This document shows positions 45,075 through 54,048 of a stretch of DNA of 64,000 bases, piece after piece. Both the position numbers and the translations under genes were made by a program. The DNA is taken from NCBI RefSeq assembly GCF_040096285.1, contig NZ_JBBMEY010000002.1, positions 56,472 through 120,471 of the forward strand, given 5' to 3'. The first letter of the stretch is position 1. Each line of letters opens with the position of its first letter. The notes beneath the pieces are model-generated. The model did not search any database, was not told the DNA's origin, and worked only from the letters and a program-made list of their open reading frames with translations. This DNA comes from Ruminococcoides intestinihominis (GTDB lineage: Bacteria; Bacillota; Clostridia; Oscillospirales; Acutalibacteraceae).

Positions 45075-45168
45075 GTTATAATTATTCCTAGACTAAGAAA
45101 GTCTGCAATAAAACTGCAGGTGAATTACTTAGTGGTTAATTTTATACTTTTACAGGAGGATTCAAACT
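45075..45168 (+). promoter_or_regulatory. Promoter and leader of ppdK
   Basis: An extended -10 (TGTTATAAT, 45075-45083) without a clear -35. The leader of about 78 nt has two small hairpins: AGACT-AAGAA-AGTCT (45091-45105) and CTGCA ... TGCAG (from about 45104). ACAGGAGG precedes the ATG at 45169. Confidence 0.6.
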
Positions 45169-47799
45169 ATGAGTCACAAGTATGTGTACCTTTTTAAAGA
45201 AGGTAACAAGGACATGCGTAATCTTCTAGGCGGTAAGGGTGCTAACCTAGCTGAAATGACAGGTCTAGGCCTACCAGTACCACAGGGCTTCACAATTACA
45301 ACAGAAGCTTGTACAAAGTACTATGAAGATGGCAGAAAGATTAATGATGAAATCCAGGCTGAAATCATGGAATACATCATCAAGATGGAAGAAATCACAG
45401 GTAAGAAGTTTGGTGATAAGGAAAACCCACTACTAGTTTCTGTTCGTTCAGGTGCTAGAGCTTCTATGCCGGGTATGATGGATACAATCCTTAACCTAGG
45501 TCTAAACGAAGATGTTGTTGCTGTTATGGCTGAAAAGTCAAACAACCCTCGTTGGGCATGGGACTGCTACAGAAGATTCATTCAGATGTATTCTGACGTA
45601 GTTATGGAAGTTGGTAAGAAGTACTTTGAAGTTCTTATTGACGAAATGAAGAACAAGAAGGGTGTTACTCAGGACGTTGAACTAACTGCTGAAGATCTAC
45701 AGGAACTAGCAGAACAGTTCAAGGCTGAATACAAGAAGCAGATTGGCGTTGACTTCCCTACTGATCCTAAGGAACAGCTAATGGGCGCTATTGAAGCCGT
45801 ATTCCGTTCATGGGATAACCCAAGAGCTAACGTTTATAGAAGAGATAACGATATCCCTTATTCATGGGGTACTGCAGTTAACGTACAGGCAATGGCATTC
45901 GGTAACATGGGTGACGATTGTGGTACAGGTGTTGCATTTACAAGAGACCCATCAACAGGTGCTAAGGGTCTATTCGGTGAATTCCTAACAAACGCACAGG
46001 GCGAAGACGTTGTTGCAGGTGTTCGTACACCAATGCACATTTCTGAAATGGAACAGAAGTTCCCAGAAGCTTTCGCACAGTTCAAGACAGTTTGTAAGAC
46101 TCTAGAAGATCACTACAGAGATATGCAGGATATGGAATTTACTGTTGAACACGGTAAGCTATATATGCTACAGACAAGAAACGGTAAGAGAACAGCTCAG
46201 GCTGCTCTAAAGATTGCTTGTGACCTAGTTGACGAAGGCATGAGAACAGAAGAAGAAGCTGTTGCAATGATCGACCCTCGTAACCTAGACACACTACTTC
46301 ACCCACAGTTTGATGCTACAGCTCTAAAGGCTGCTACACCAATGGGTAAGGGTCTTGGTGCTTCTCCGGGTGCTGCTTGTGGTAAGATCGTATTCACAGC
46401 TGATGACGCTACTGCTTGGGCAGAAAAAGGCGAAAAGGTTGTTCTAGTTAGACTAGAAACATCTCCAGAAGACATCACAGGTATGAAGGCTGCTGAAGGT
46501 ATCCTAACAGTTCGTGGTGGTATGACATCTCACGCTGCTGTTGTTGCTCGTGGCATGGGTACTTGCTGTGTATCCGGTTGCTCAGACATCAATATGGATG
46601 AAGACAACAAGGTATTCACACTAGCAGGTAAGGAATTCCACGAAGGCGATCCAATTTCAATTGACGGTTCAACAGGTAACATTTATGACGGTATCATCCC
46701 AACAGTTCCTGCTTCAATTGCCGGTGAATTTGGTAGAATTATGACTTGGGCTGACAAGTACAGAACTCTAAAGGTTAGAACAAATGCTGATACACCTGAA
46801 GATGCTAAGAGAGCTAAGGAACTAGGTGCTGAAGGTATTGGTCTATGCCGTACAGAGCATATGTTCTTCGAAGAATCAAGAATTGCTGCATTTAGAGAAA
46901 TGATCTGTGCAGATACAGTTGAAGAAAGAGAAAAGGCTCTAGATAAGATTATGCCATATCAGCAGGGCGACTTTGAAGCTCTATATGAAGCTCTAGAAGG
47001 TAACCCAGTTACTATTCGTTTCCTAGATCCTCCTCTACACGAATTCGTACCAACTGAAGAAGCTGACATTGAAGCTCTAGCTAAGGCTCAGGGTAAGACA
47101 GTTGATCAGATTAAGGCTATCATCAACGGTCTACACGAATTCAACCCTATGATGGGTCACCGTGGTTGTCGTCTAGCAGTTACATATCCTGAAATTGCTA
47201 AGATGCAGACAAAGGCAGTTATCAAAGCTGCTCTAAACGTATCTAAGGCTCATCCTGATTGGAACTTAGTTCCTGAAATTATGATCCCACTAGTTGGTGA
47301 TGTTAAGGAACTTAAGTTCGTAAAGAAAGTTGTTGTTGAAACAGCTGACGCTGAAATTGCTGCTGCAGGTACAGATCTAAAGTACGAAGTTGGTACAATG
47401 ATCGAAATCCCAAGAGCTGCTCTAACAGCTGACGAAATCGCTAAGGAAGCTGAATTCTTCTGCTTCGGTACTAACGACCTAACACAGATGACATTTGGTT
47501 TCTCAAGAGACGATGCAGGTAAGTTCCTAGATTCTTACTATGACAACAAGATTTATGAAAACGATCCATTTGCAAAGCTAGACCAGACAGGTGTTGGCAA
47601 ACTAATGGAAATGGCTGTTGAACTAGGTAAGAAAGTTAGACCGGATATGCACTGCGGTATCTGTGGTGAACATGGTGGTGACCCAACATCTGTTGAGTTC
47701 TGTCATAAGATTGGTCTAGATTATGTATCTTGCTCACCATTCAGAGTTCCAATCGCAAGACTTGCTGCTGCTCAGGCTGCAATCGCTGAAAAGAACTAA
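45169..47799 (+). CDS. ppdK: Pyruvate, phosphate dikinase
   Basis: Interconverts pyruvate and PEP using ATP/Pi or PPi/AMP; in anaerobes it often works glycolytically. The 876-aa protein has the ATP-grasp opening (LLGGKGANLAEMTGLGLPVP), the phosphohistidine site GGMTSHAAVVARGMG, and the PEP barrel with GLCRTEHMF, FGTNDLTQM and the HCGICGEHGG cysteine. Length matches the family. Leucine codons are almost all CTA/CTT, the strongest example of the host bias. Confidence 0.98.
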   Translation: MSHKYVYLFKEGNKDMRNLLGGKGANLAEMTGLGLPVPQGFTITTEACTKYYEDGRKINDEIQAEIMEYIIKMEEITGKKFGDKENPLLVSVRSGARASMPGMMDTILNLGLNEDVVAVMAEKSNNPRWAWDCYRRFIQMYSDVVMEVGKKYFEVLIDEMKNKKGVTQDVELTAEDLQELAEQFKAEYKKQIGVDFPTDPKEQLMGAIEAVFRSWDNPRANVYRRDNDIPYSWGTAVNVQAMAFGNMGDDCGTGVAFTRDPSTGAKGLFGEFLTNAQGEDVVAGVRTPMHISEMEQKFPEAFAQFKTVCKTLEDHYRDMQDMEFTVEHGKLYMLQTRNGKRTAQAALKIACDLVDEGMRTEEEAVAMIDPRNLDTLLHPQFDATALKAATPMGKGLGASPGAACGKIVFTADDATAWAEKGEKVVLVRLETSPEDITGMKAAEGILTVRGGMTSHAAVVARGMGTCCVSGCSDINMDEDNKVFTLAGKEFHEGDPISIDGSTGNIYDGIIPTVPASIAGEFGRIMTWADKYRTLKVRTNADTPEDAKRAKELGAEGIGLCRTEHMFFEESRIAAFREMICADTVEEREKALDKIMPYQQGDFEALYEALEGNPVTIRFLDPPLHEFVPTEEADIEALAKAQGKTVDQIKAIINGLHEFNPMMGHRGCRLAVTYPEIAKMQTKAVIKAALNVSKAHPDWNLVPEIMIPLVGDVKELKFVKKVVVETADAEIAAAGTDLKYEVGTMIEIPRAALTADEIAKEAEFFCFGTNDLTQMTFGFSRDDAGKFLDSYYDNKIYENDPFAKLDQTGVGKLMEMAVELGKKVRPDMHCGICGEHGGDPTSVEFCHKIGLDYVSCSPFRVPIARLAAAQAAIAEKN

Positions 47800-47822
47800 T
47801 CACTACTTGTAAAAGTATTTTA

Positions 47823-47855
47823 GGGGGTTGCCCATATGGACAGCCCCCATTTTTA
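47823..47855 (+). terminator. Terminator after ppdK
   Basis: Stem GGGGGTTG / CAGCCCCC (one G-T pair) with a 10-nt loop, followed by ATTTTTATATTT. Confidence 0.9.
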
Positions 47856-47865
47856 TATTTATTTT

Positions 47866-47893
47866 GAGTATTCATTCGAATACTCTTTTTTTA
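47866..47893. terminator. Second hairpin between convergent genes
   Basis: A perfect stem GAGTATTC / GAATACTC with an ATTC loop, followed by TTTTTTT on the plus strand. It overlaps the end of the DUF11 gene on the minus strand and can insulate both genes. Confidence 0.75.
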
Positions 47894-48745
47894 TATTGTG
47901 CCGCTTACAGTAATAGTTGAAACTCCAGGTGTTATGCTAACTGCACCTGTCGTGTCATCCCTTGTAGTTGTAGCAGAAGGAACTGTAATTGCCCCAGCTT
48001 TTGTTTCAAATTCGCCTGTTGTAGTGTTATATTCATATTCATTACCTTCTGTCCAAGGAGTTCCATTGTATGTAACTTCTATATCAGAAAGTATAGGGTC
48101 AAATTTATCTGTCAAAATAACATTATCAGCTGCGACTATTGCTACATTTCCCCTATTCTCAATGGTAAATGTGTAAGTTACTCTACCGTTATTTTCTACA
48201 ACAATTGGTGTAAGTGCCTTTGTAATTGAAAGCATTGGTTCAGACTCAGGAAAAACTGTTTCATTTGCAGTAATAGGTGTATTAATGCCATCACCAATTA
48301 CTGAAACAGTATTTTCTATTGAGCTTTCCAGATCAAGTGGTGCAAACTGATTTGTCCTAACTTTATATACAATAATAACAGTACCACCTGCCGGAATAGA
48401 TATTCCGGTAATAGTTAGTGGTGGACCTACTGTAACTGTTGGTGTATTTTGAAGAACCCCATTTACATAATAAAGAATTGCACCTTGGATATACTCTAGT
48501 GGTACTAATGAGAGTTCATTATAATCATACTCACCTAAATTATCCGTTAAGATTAAGTTACTAATTGAAGTTGAACCTGAATTTCTTATTGTCATAACAT
48601 AGTTTATTTCACTATCTGCATAATATCTATCTAAAACTGCAGTCTTTGTAACAGTTATCTTCTCAACAATTTCACCGATTGTAATATTAGAATTTACTGT
48701 TTTTCCATTATAGGCTAATGTAGCCTGATTATAAAAATTTGCCAT
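47891..48745 (-). CDS. DUF11-type repeat protein without signal peptide
   Basis: A 284-aa beta-rich protein with two DUF11-like modules (YVMTIRNSGSTSISNLILTD near 50 and YTFTIENRGNVAIVAADNV near 195), the pattern of extracellular or spore-surface adhesion-type repeats. It opens MANFYNQATLAYNGKTVNSN and has no signal peptide, membrane helix or sorting motif. Similar signal-less proteins occur in sporulating Clostridia, which fits an internal spore-coat role, but that is inference. The start at 48745 has GGAG upstream; the ATG at 48760 contains that site. Confidence 0.75.
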   Translation of the reverse strand: MANFYNQATLAYNGKTVNSNITIGEIVEKITVTKTAVLDRYYADSEINYVMTIRNSGSTSISNLILTDNLGEYDYNELSLVPLEYIQGAILYYVNGVLQNTPTVTVGPPLTITGISIPAGGTVIIVYKVRTNQFAPLDLESSIENTVSVIGDGINTPITANETVFPESEPMLSITKALTPIVVENNGRVTYTFTIENRGNVAIVAADNVILTDKFDPILSDIEVTYNGTPWTEGNEYEYNTTTGEFETKAGAITVPSATTTRDDTTGAVSITPGVSTITVSGTI

Positions 48746-48823
48746 ACATACATTCTCCATTTTTAATTTTCTGGGTAATAACCCTAATATATAATATGGA
48801 CTTAAATATTAATGTTGACAAAA

Positions 48824-48851
48824 AAGGACTATTGCATAAACAATAGTCCTT
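48824..48851 (-). terminator. Terminator after the 175-aa lipoprotein gene
   Basis: An 11-bp stem AAGGACTATTG / CAATAGTCCTT with a 6-nt loop; the minus strand continues TTTTTGTC. Confidence 0.85.
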
Positions 48852-48870
48852 GATTTACTATATCATTTAA

Positions 48871-49395
48871 TCAGTTAAGTGACATATTGAAGATTTTCTT
48901 ATCTTCCCCACCTGTTGACTTATAAGTAAAAGTAACTGTTAAAAGTCCCATCTTTGAGTTATTAGGGTCTTCCTCAATATGAGCATCTGTACATTTTACT
49001 GAATTAACCTGATTGTTAACTGCAGTTGTAATTTCTTTCTTTAGCTTAGCATTTAGCTGGTCAGTGACCTTACCGTTAGCAGTTGACATAATCTTAAGTG
49101 CATCACTACCTGTAGTTTTGCCGTCCTTAGTTGTCTTTGGAGAAGCAATAACAAAGTAAACTTTCTGTTCAATAGTTTCATAATTTGTTGGAAACTTATC
49201 AGTATCAACCTGTGGCTGAGATACTGTAGCATTCTCAACATCATCAGTATTCTGCTGAACTGTATCGCCATCAGATACATAAGCACCCTGAGCGCTACTT
49301 GAGTTATCCTCATCATTACAACCTGCAAACAACATCATTGTTGTAAAGGCAACTAAACAAAGTGATAGTGCTAAAATCTTTTTCATAAATTTCAT
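48871..49395 (-). CDS. Lipoprotein of unknown function
   Basis: A 174-aa exported protein with a lipoprotein signal (lipobox LFAGC), a Ser/Asp/Gln-rich spacer, and a C-terminal folded part with VYFVIASPKTTKDGK and LLTVTFTYKSTGGEDKK strands. Not a family I recognise. The start at 49395 follows GAGAGGAAAA; the longer in-frame start at 49455 adds 20 residues before the signal peptide. Confidence 0.65.
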   Translation of the reverse strand: MKFMKKILALSLCLVAFTTMMLFAGCNDEDNSSSAQGAYVSDGDTVQQNTDDVENATVSQPQVDTDKFPTNYETIEQKVYFVIASPKTTKDGKTTGSDALKIMSTANGKVTDQLNAKLKKEITTAVNNQVNSVKCTDAHIEEDPNNSKMGLLTVTFTYKSTGGEDKKIFNMSLN

Positions 49396-49524
49396 TTCGT
49401 TTTCCTCTCTAAATAAATATTTTTCCCTATTATAATAACACAAAATTGTGAACAATTCTATATTTTTTCTTTATTTTATTTGCACAAATTTCGAATAAAA
49501 TATTTATATAAAACAACTAAAGAA

Positions 49525-49548
49525 AAAGGGAATGGTTGCCCATTCCCT
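49525..49548 (-). terminator. Terminator after the frameshifted lipoprotein gene
   Basis: A 9-bp stem AGGGAATGG / CCATTCCCT with a 4-nt loop, followed by TTTTTCTTTAG on the minus strand. Confidence 0.85.
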
Positions 49549-49557
49549 AAAAACCAT

Positions 49558-49913
49558 TTATGAACCTGCTGATTTGTAATTACTAATACCTTTGTTCCAC
49601 ACAAAGATTGAAACTAAGAATAAAGCAGTAGAAATTTCGACTACATTTTCATTATTAAAGTCGATTTTCATATCATACTTAGTAGTACTGTCATCTTTTA
49701 CATTAGTGCCTTTGTAGATACTTTTAATTAGACTTACAAATTCTTTTCGCTTATCGTCTGTTAAAGTAGTGGTTTTGTTGTTGTAGGTAATCAGCACCTT
49801 ACTACTGTTAACATCAAAAACATTTAATGCATCTTCTCCACCTTTTAAATTATTACAACCTACCATAATTACAACCAATACAAGTGATAAACATAATAAT
49901 AAAATTTTTTCAT
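49558..49913 (-). pseudogene. Lipoprotein gene with a -1 frameshift in its signal peptide
   Basis: The open frame (49558-49878) begins inside a signal peptide: it reads LVVIMVGC (lipobox) then about 98 residues with a DKRKEFVSLIKSIY segment. Upstream, at 49913, an ATG with a GGATAG site starts MKK but runs out of frame after six A. Adding one A would give MKKILLLCLSLVLVVIMVGC, a textbook lipoprotein signal. So the gene is either disrupted, phase-variable at the A run, read by slippage, or carries a sequencing error. The body function is unknown. Confidence 0.7.
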
Positions 49914-50020
49914 AATAATCTATCCGAAATTTTATAAACCCTTTGGTATCATATATTTAATCCACTTTTAATACATCGCATTATTTTGGTACTGTCAATA
50001 GTATTTTACAAATGTGTAAA

Positions 50021-50050
50021 GGGCAGTTTCTAATAAAAGAAACTGCCCTT
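50021..50050 (-). terminator. Terminator after glgB
   Basis: Stem AGGGCAGTTTC / GAAACTGCCCT with an 8-nt loop, 33 bp after the glgB stop; T run after it is short. Confidence 0.7.
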
Positions 50051-50082
50051 GGAGGAGATATAAAACAAATAATTTTTTATCT

Positions 50083-52281
50083 TTATTTGTCAGTTGTTTT
50101 TGTTGTTTTCTTTTCAGCTACTTTTTCAGTTTTAGCCTGAGCCTTTGGTTCAGCTTTAGCTTCAGCCTTTGGCTTTTCTTCAACCTTAGATTCTGCTTTT
50201 ACTGCTTTCTTCTCAACCTTTTCTTCTGTAGCTTTTACAGTTTTCTTTGTTGCCTTTTTAGCAGTAGTTTTCTTTGTAGTTGTTTTTGTAGCTGTCTTAG
50301 TTGTTTTCTTTGTTGTAGTCTTCTTAGCAGGTGCTTTCTTAGTTACCTTTTCTTCCTTCTTTTCTTCTTTTTTCTTAGGTTCAGGTAACTTTTCAACACA
50401 CTTAAAGAACATAGCACTCATTGGTGGGATTGATAAATCAATACTCCAATTAGAATCATGTCTTGGCTTTTCTTCGCACATAATTCTCTTACCATTTGTA
50501 ATACCGTAACCACCATATTCTTCATCATCAGTATTGAATACTTCTTCATATACACCATAGAATGGTACACCGATTCTGTAATCAACTCTGTGCATTGGCT
50601 GGAAGTTAAATACACAAATAATGTTATTGCCGTCTTTATCAATTCTACGGAATGCAATAATTGACTGAGTATAGTCGTTGTGGTGAATCCACTGGAAGCC
50701 ATCCCAGTTAGTATCAATTTCGTGCATTGGTCTTTCTGTAATATAGAAATGATTTAGCTTAGAAACAAAGTCCTTTAATCTCCAATGCTTTTCATATTCT
50801 AGAAGATTCCACTGAATACTTTCTTCTGCGTTCCATTCATCAAACTGTCCAATTTCTGAACCCATAAATGTTAGCATTTTACCCGGATGAGCAGCCATAT
50901 AAGCTAAGAATAGTCTTACACCGGCAAACTTCTGGTCATAGTCACCCGGCATTTTATTGATTAGAGAACCCTTACCATAAACAACCTCATCATGAGAAAT
51001 TGGTAAGATAAAGTGTTCGCTAAAGCAATACATAAATGAGAATGTAAGGTTATCATGGTTGAATGGTCTCCATAATGGATCAAGTGACATATAATGAAGC
51101 ATATCGTTCATCCAACCCATATTCCACTTATAGTCAAATCCTAAACCACCATCATCAACTGGACCTGTAACCTTTGGCCATGATGTGCTTTCTTCGGCAA
51201 TCATCATTGTATGAGGGTGATACATATGGATAACTGTATTTAGTCTTTGTAAAAATGCAACTGCCTCTAGGTGTTCCCTGCCACCATACTGGTTAGGAAC
51301 CCACTCACCATCTTGACGATTATAGTCAAGGTATAGCATTGAAGCAACTGCATCAACACGGATACCATCAATGTGGTAAGTATCTACCCAATACATAGCT
51401 GATGAAATTAGGAATGAAATTACTTCATATCTTGAGTAATCGAATACATATGTACCCCATTCTTTATGTTCACCTTTACGGCTATCAATATATTCATAAC
51501 AAGCTGTGCCGTCAAAACGACCTAAGCCATGAGCATCCTTAGGGAAATGAGCAGGAACCCAGTCAAGGATAACACCGATACCGGCCTTGTGACATTCATC
51601 AACAAATGCCATAAAGTCATGTGGTGTACCATAACGAGAAGTTGGAGCATAGTAACCTGTTACCTGATAACCCCAGCTACCGTCAAATGGGTATTCTGTA
51701 ATAGGCATAAGTTCTACATGAGTATAACCCATTTCCTTTACATAAGGAACAAGTTCTTCAGCAAGTTTGCGATAGTTAAATACACTACCGTCCATATACT
51801 TTCTCCAAGAACCTGCATGAATTTCGTAAATATTCATTGGCTTTTCTAGGTGGTTTGATGACTCCTTGTCCTTAATCCACTGGTCATCTTCCCATTCAAA
51901 GCCACTTAAATCATAGAACATAGATGCATTATCCGGTCTTGTCTGAGAATGGAAAGCATATGGGTCGGACTTTAGTTGTCTTTCGTTCCAAGGTGTTTCA
52001 ACACAATATTTATAAATATCGTACTGCTGAATACCCTCGATGAAAAGTTCCCAAACACCGGCTTCACTGATTTTGTACATATAGTTAGCATCGTTATTCC
52101 AACCGTTGAAGTTACCAACAACAGAAACAGAGAGAGCATTTGGTGCCCATACTCTGAAAACTACACCATCACGATTATCCCAATTAACTCTATGAGCACC
52201 CATAAACTCATAGGCTCTAACAGAATCTCCTGCATGGAATAGTTCGAGGGGTGTACGAGAATCATTAAATTTGTAATCCAT
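50083..52281 (-). CDS. glgB: 1,4-alpha-glucan branching enzyme with lysine/alanine-rich tail
   Basis: Introduces alpha-1,6 branches into glycogen. Residues 1-632 are a normal branching enzyme: CBM48-type N-domain (VVFRVWAPNALSVSVVGNFNGW in part), GH13 regions DGIRVDAVASMLYLDY (nucleophile), MIAEESTSWP (acid/base) and PISHDEVVYGKGS. The last 100 residues are a disordered tail of Lys, Ala, Thr and Glu with KKTTTKKTTK and KAEAKAEPKAQAK repeats, similar in composition to histone H1-like tails. The tail has no known role in GlgB. Monocistronic. Confidence 0.94.
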   Translation of the reverse strand: MDYKFNDSRTPLELFHAGDSVRAYEFMGAHRVNWDNRDGVVFRVWAPNALSVSVVGNFNGWNNDANYMYKISEAGVWELFIEGIQQYDIYKYCVETPWNERQLKSDPYAFHSQTRPDNASMFYDLSGFEWEDDQWIKDKESSNHLEKPMNIYEIHAGSWRKYMDGSVFNYRKLAEELVPYVKEMGYTHVELMPITEYPFDGSWGYQVTGYYAPTSRYGTPHDFMAFVDECHKAGIGVILDWVPAHFPKDAHGLGRFDGTACYEYIDSRKGEHKEWGTYVFDYSRYEVISFLISSAMYWVDTYHIDGIRVDAVASMLYLDYNRQDGEWVPNQYGGREHLEAVAFLQRLNTVIHMYHPHTMMIAEESTSWPKVTGPVDDGGLGFDYKWNMGWMNDMLHYMSLDPLWRPFNHDNLTFSFMYCFSEHFILPISHDEVVYGKGSLINKMPGDYDQKFAGVRLFLAYMAAHPGKMLTFMGSEIGQFDEWNAEESIQWNLLEYEKHWRLKDFVSKLNHFYITERPMHEIDTNWDGFQWIHHNDYTQSIIAFRRIDKDGNNIICVFNFQPMHRVDYRIGVPFYGVYEEVFNTDDEEYGGYGITNGKRIMCEEKPRHDSNWSIDLSIPPMSAMFFKCVEKLPEPKKKEEKKEEKVTKKAPAKKTTTKKTTKTATKTTTKKTTAKKATKKTVKATEEKVEKKAVKAESKVEEKPKAEAKAEPKAQAKTEKVAEKKTTKTTDK

Positions 52282-52445
52282 TTATATTAACACTCCTTCA
52301 ATGTGTACAACTTACATTCAATAAGTATATTTTATCAATTTTTTTATTATAATTCAATACATTTTGAAAAACTTACATATAAATTTTGCGACATATTTTG
52401 TGCAAATTCCACAATTAGCAATGTTTTTCAAAATTAATATTCCAT

Positions 52446-53024
52446 TCAAGAATAAATACCATGAAGAAACTGATGAATAATCATATCAACTGCTGATTTA
52501 TCCATCTTAGGTTCTTTCTCTGAATGATATTCATACATATGGAAACCAATCATACCAAGGAAAGTTGTTGCAAATTGGTTTTCCCTACCGTTCATATTAC
52601 CAAGTAAACCTCTGGCATTTATGAAAATCGACTTTACAATGTTATTTATCTCTGTACAATGGCGAATAAAAGCATTGTTAAATTCACTCATTGGTGGGCT
52701 ATACTGCATTGTCATTAACATTAGGTAAAGGTGTAAATTCTCGCAACCTTCTGATACATAGCAATAAGCAAAATTATGAAGACTGTCTTCAAAGGAACTG
52801 CTACTGTTAACTACTTCCCTAAGTTTTACAACTACAGGGTCAATGTACTGTTGCATTATACCCTCAAGAATACCGGACTTGTTCTTAAAATGATAATAAA
52901 GTGCCGGTTTGGTTAACTCGCATTTGTCAGCAATTTCCTGAACACCTACTGCGTCATAGCCTTTTTCATAAAATAATTCTATTGATACTTGTAATATTTT
53001 CAGCCGTGTTTGTTCATTAGCCAT
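52446..53024 (-). CDS. TetR-family transcriptional regulator
   Basis: A 192-aa repressor: N-terminal helix-turn-helix (about 1-48; IADKCELTKPALYYHFKNKSGIL) and an all-helical ligand domain. Its promoter contains a palindrome TTACCG-AA-CGGTAA between -35 and -10 (53057-53070), so it probably represses itself. The other target and ligand are unknown; the next gene upstream (ATC-hydrolase-like) runs the same way and has a separate start. Confidence 0.88.
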   Translation of the reverse strand: MANEQTRLKILQVSIELFYEKGYDAVGVQEIADKCELTKPALYYHFKNKSGILEGIMQQYIDPVVVKLREVVNSSSSFEDSLHNFAYCYVSEGCENLHLYLMLMTMQYSPPMSEFNNAFIRHCTEINNIVKSIFINARGLLGNMNGRENQFATTFLGMIGFHMYEYHSEKEPKMDKSAVDMIIHQFLHGIYS

Positions 53025-53053
53025 AATACCACAACCTTATAATGTATATTATT

Positions 53054-53082
53054 ATTTTACCGAACGGTAAGTATAAAGTCAA
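53054..53082 (-). promoter_or_regulatory. TetR promoter with operator palindrome
   Basis: Minus strand TTGACT (53077-53082), 17-bp spacer, TAAAAT (53054-53059). The operator-like palindrome TTACCGTTCGGTAA (53057-53070) overlaps the spacer and -10. Confidence 0.78.
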
Positions 53083-53227
53083 TAGTAAATAAACATTTTC
53101 TTAAATAATTTATAAATATAATATTCTACAAAAGAAAAATCCTTTCATTGACTAAACAATAAAAGGACTTTTCGATTATTAAATTTAAAATTATACGCAA
53201 TATTTCTTGTTAAAAATTCAAAGTAAA

Positions 53228-53812
53228 CTACTTTTTATAAAAATGAAAATCACAACAATCTCCACCATAACCTAGAGTTTTTGTTCGTTTAAAACCTATT
53301 TTCTTTAGTCCACCGTATGTAATATCATCAACATCACAAAATAAAGGACAAAGTTCTTCACAATCATTTTCCACACAAGCAGTATGCCACAGGCATTTTT
53401 TCATTGTAACATCGAAGTAATCTTTTCCGTAATTTTGTTCACTTACCCATAAATCACTTTTACGCACAACCTTAAGAAATACACTGCTGTAAATCTTATA
53501 GAAAAAAGGTACAAGCTCCATTTTTGCAGTAGAAGAATGTTTCTTCTCTGCTACTTCATTAATCATATAATTTTGCATATAATTATGTACATCTTCATTG
53601 GATAAATCAGCTTTTAACAAAGTCTTATACAAAGCAATACGAGGAAGTATTGTAGTGATAAGGGTATTCATCTAATTTTCTGTTTTATTGTGAGTGTTTT
53701 TTATTAGAACATTCAGTATTTTTTCTTCATTACTAAAAAGTTCAGTTCCCTTTTCTTCACCAAATTCTCTAACTAAATATCCTTTAATCTGCTTTTGTTG
53801 CTTAATTTTCAT
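53228..53812 (-). pseudogene. ATC-hydrolase-like gene interrupted by an in-frame TAG
   Basis: Two open stretches share one frame: 46 codons from an ATG at 53812 (with GAGGTG upstream), a TAG at 53672-53674, then 147 codons starting with an adjacent ATG (53671). Together they make 193 sense codons, about the size of the L-2-amino-thiazoline-4-carboxylate hydrolase family. The second part has family-like MLPRIALYK-type opening (ILPRIALYKTLLK), ENDCEELCPLFC and TKTLGYGGDCCDFHFYK with paired cysteines. Likely a nonsense mutation; the downstream ATG may be translated by reinitiation. Enzyme function is inferred. Confidence 0.65.
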
Positions 53813-54048
53813 TATATACACCTCACAAATTAATTCTATAAAGTAAAATACACTATTTATGATTTTGTTTTATCTTGTTATCAAACATACTGTCTCAATG
53901 TGGCTCGATTCTCCAACGAGTAACGCATTTCGTACCCAATGTACAAGAGAATAGTGGAACACCTATTTTCGCCTAAAAATGGGTATGTCGAACCGATTAA
54001 AGCCTTGAGTTGCCTTGTTCATCAAACAAGGCAATATCTCAATTGTTC
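53813..54048. other. Junction between host genes and the accessory island
   Basis: About 235 bp without a convincing gene. It holds a strong hairpin (54005-54042) and a stretch near 53887-53950 that reads in two minus frames as short peptides with no start and no clear family. Composition is less AT-rich than neighbouring intergenic DNA, which fits a junction scar. Confidence 0.45.
54005..54042 (-). repeat. Long hairpin after the GTPase gene
   Basis: TTGCCTTGTT / AACAAGGCAA (10 bp, 5-nt loop) is extended by TTGAG / CTCAA beyond a 3-nt bulge. There is no T run, so it is not a standard terminator; it could protect the mRNA 3' end or mark the island edge. Confidence 0.6.

Noticed and set aside
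53228..53812. Recoded TAG (for example pyrrolysine)
   Set aside because: TAG also ends this same gene (53228-53230) and no suppressor evidence exists in the window; a nonsense mutation is simpler.
53880..53960. IS66-like transposase remnant (short reading such as MRYSLENRATLRQYV on the minus strand)
   Set aside because: Too short, no start, no second motif, and another frame reads equally well.
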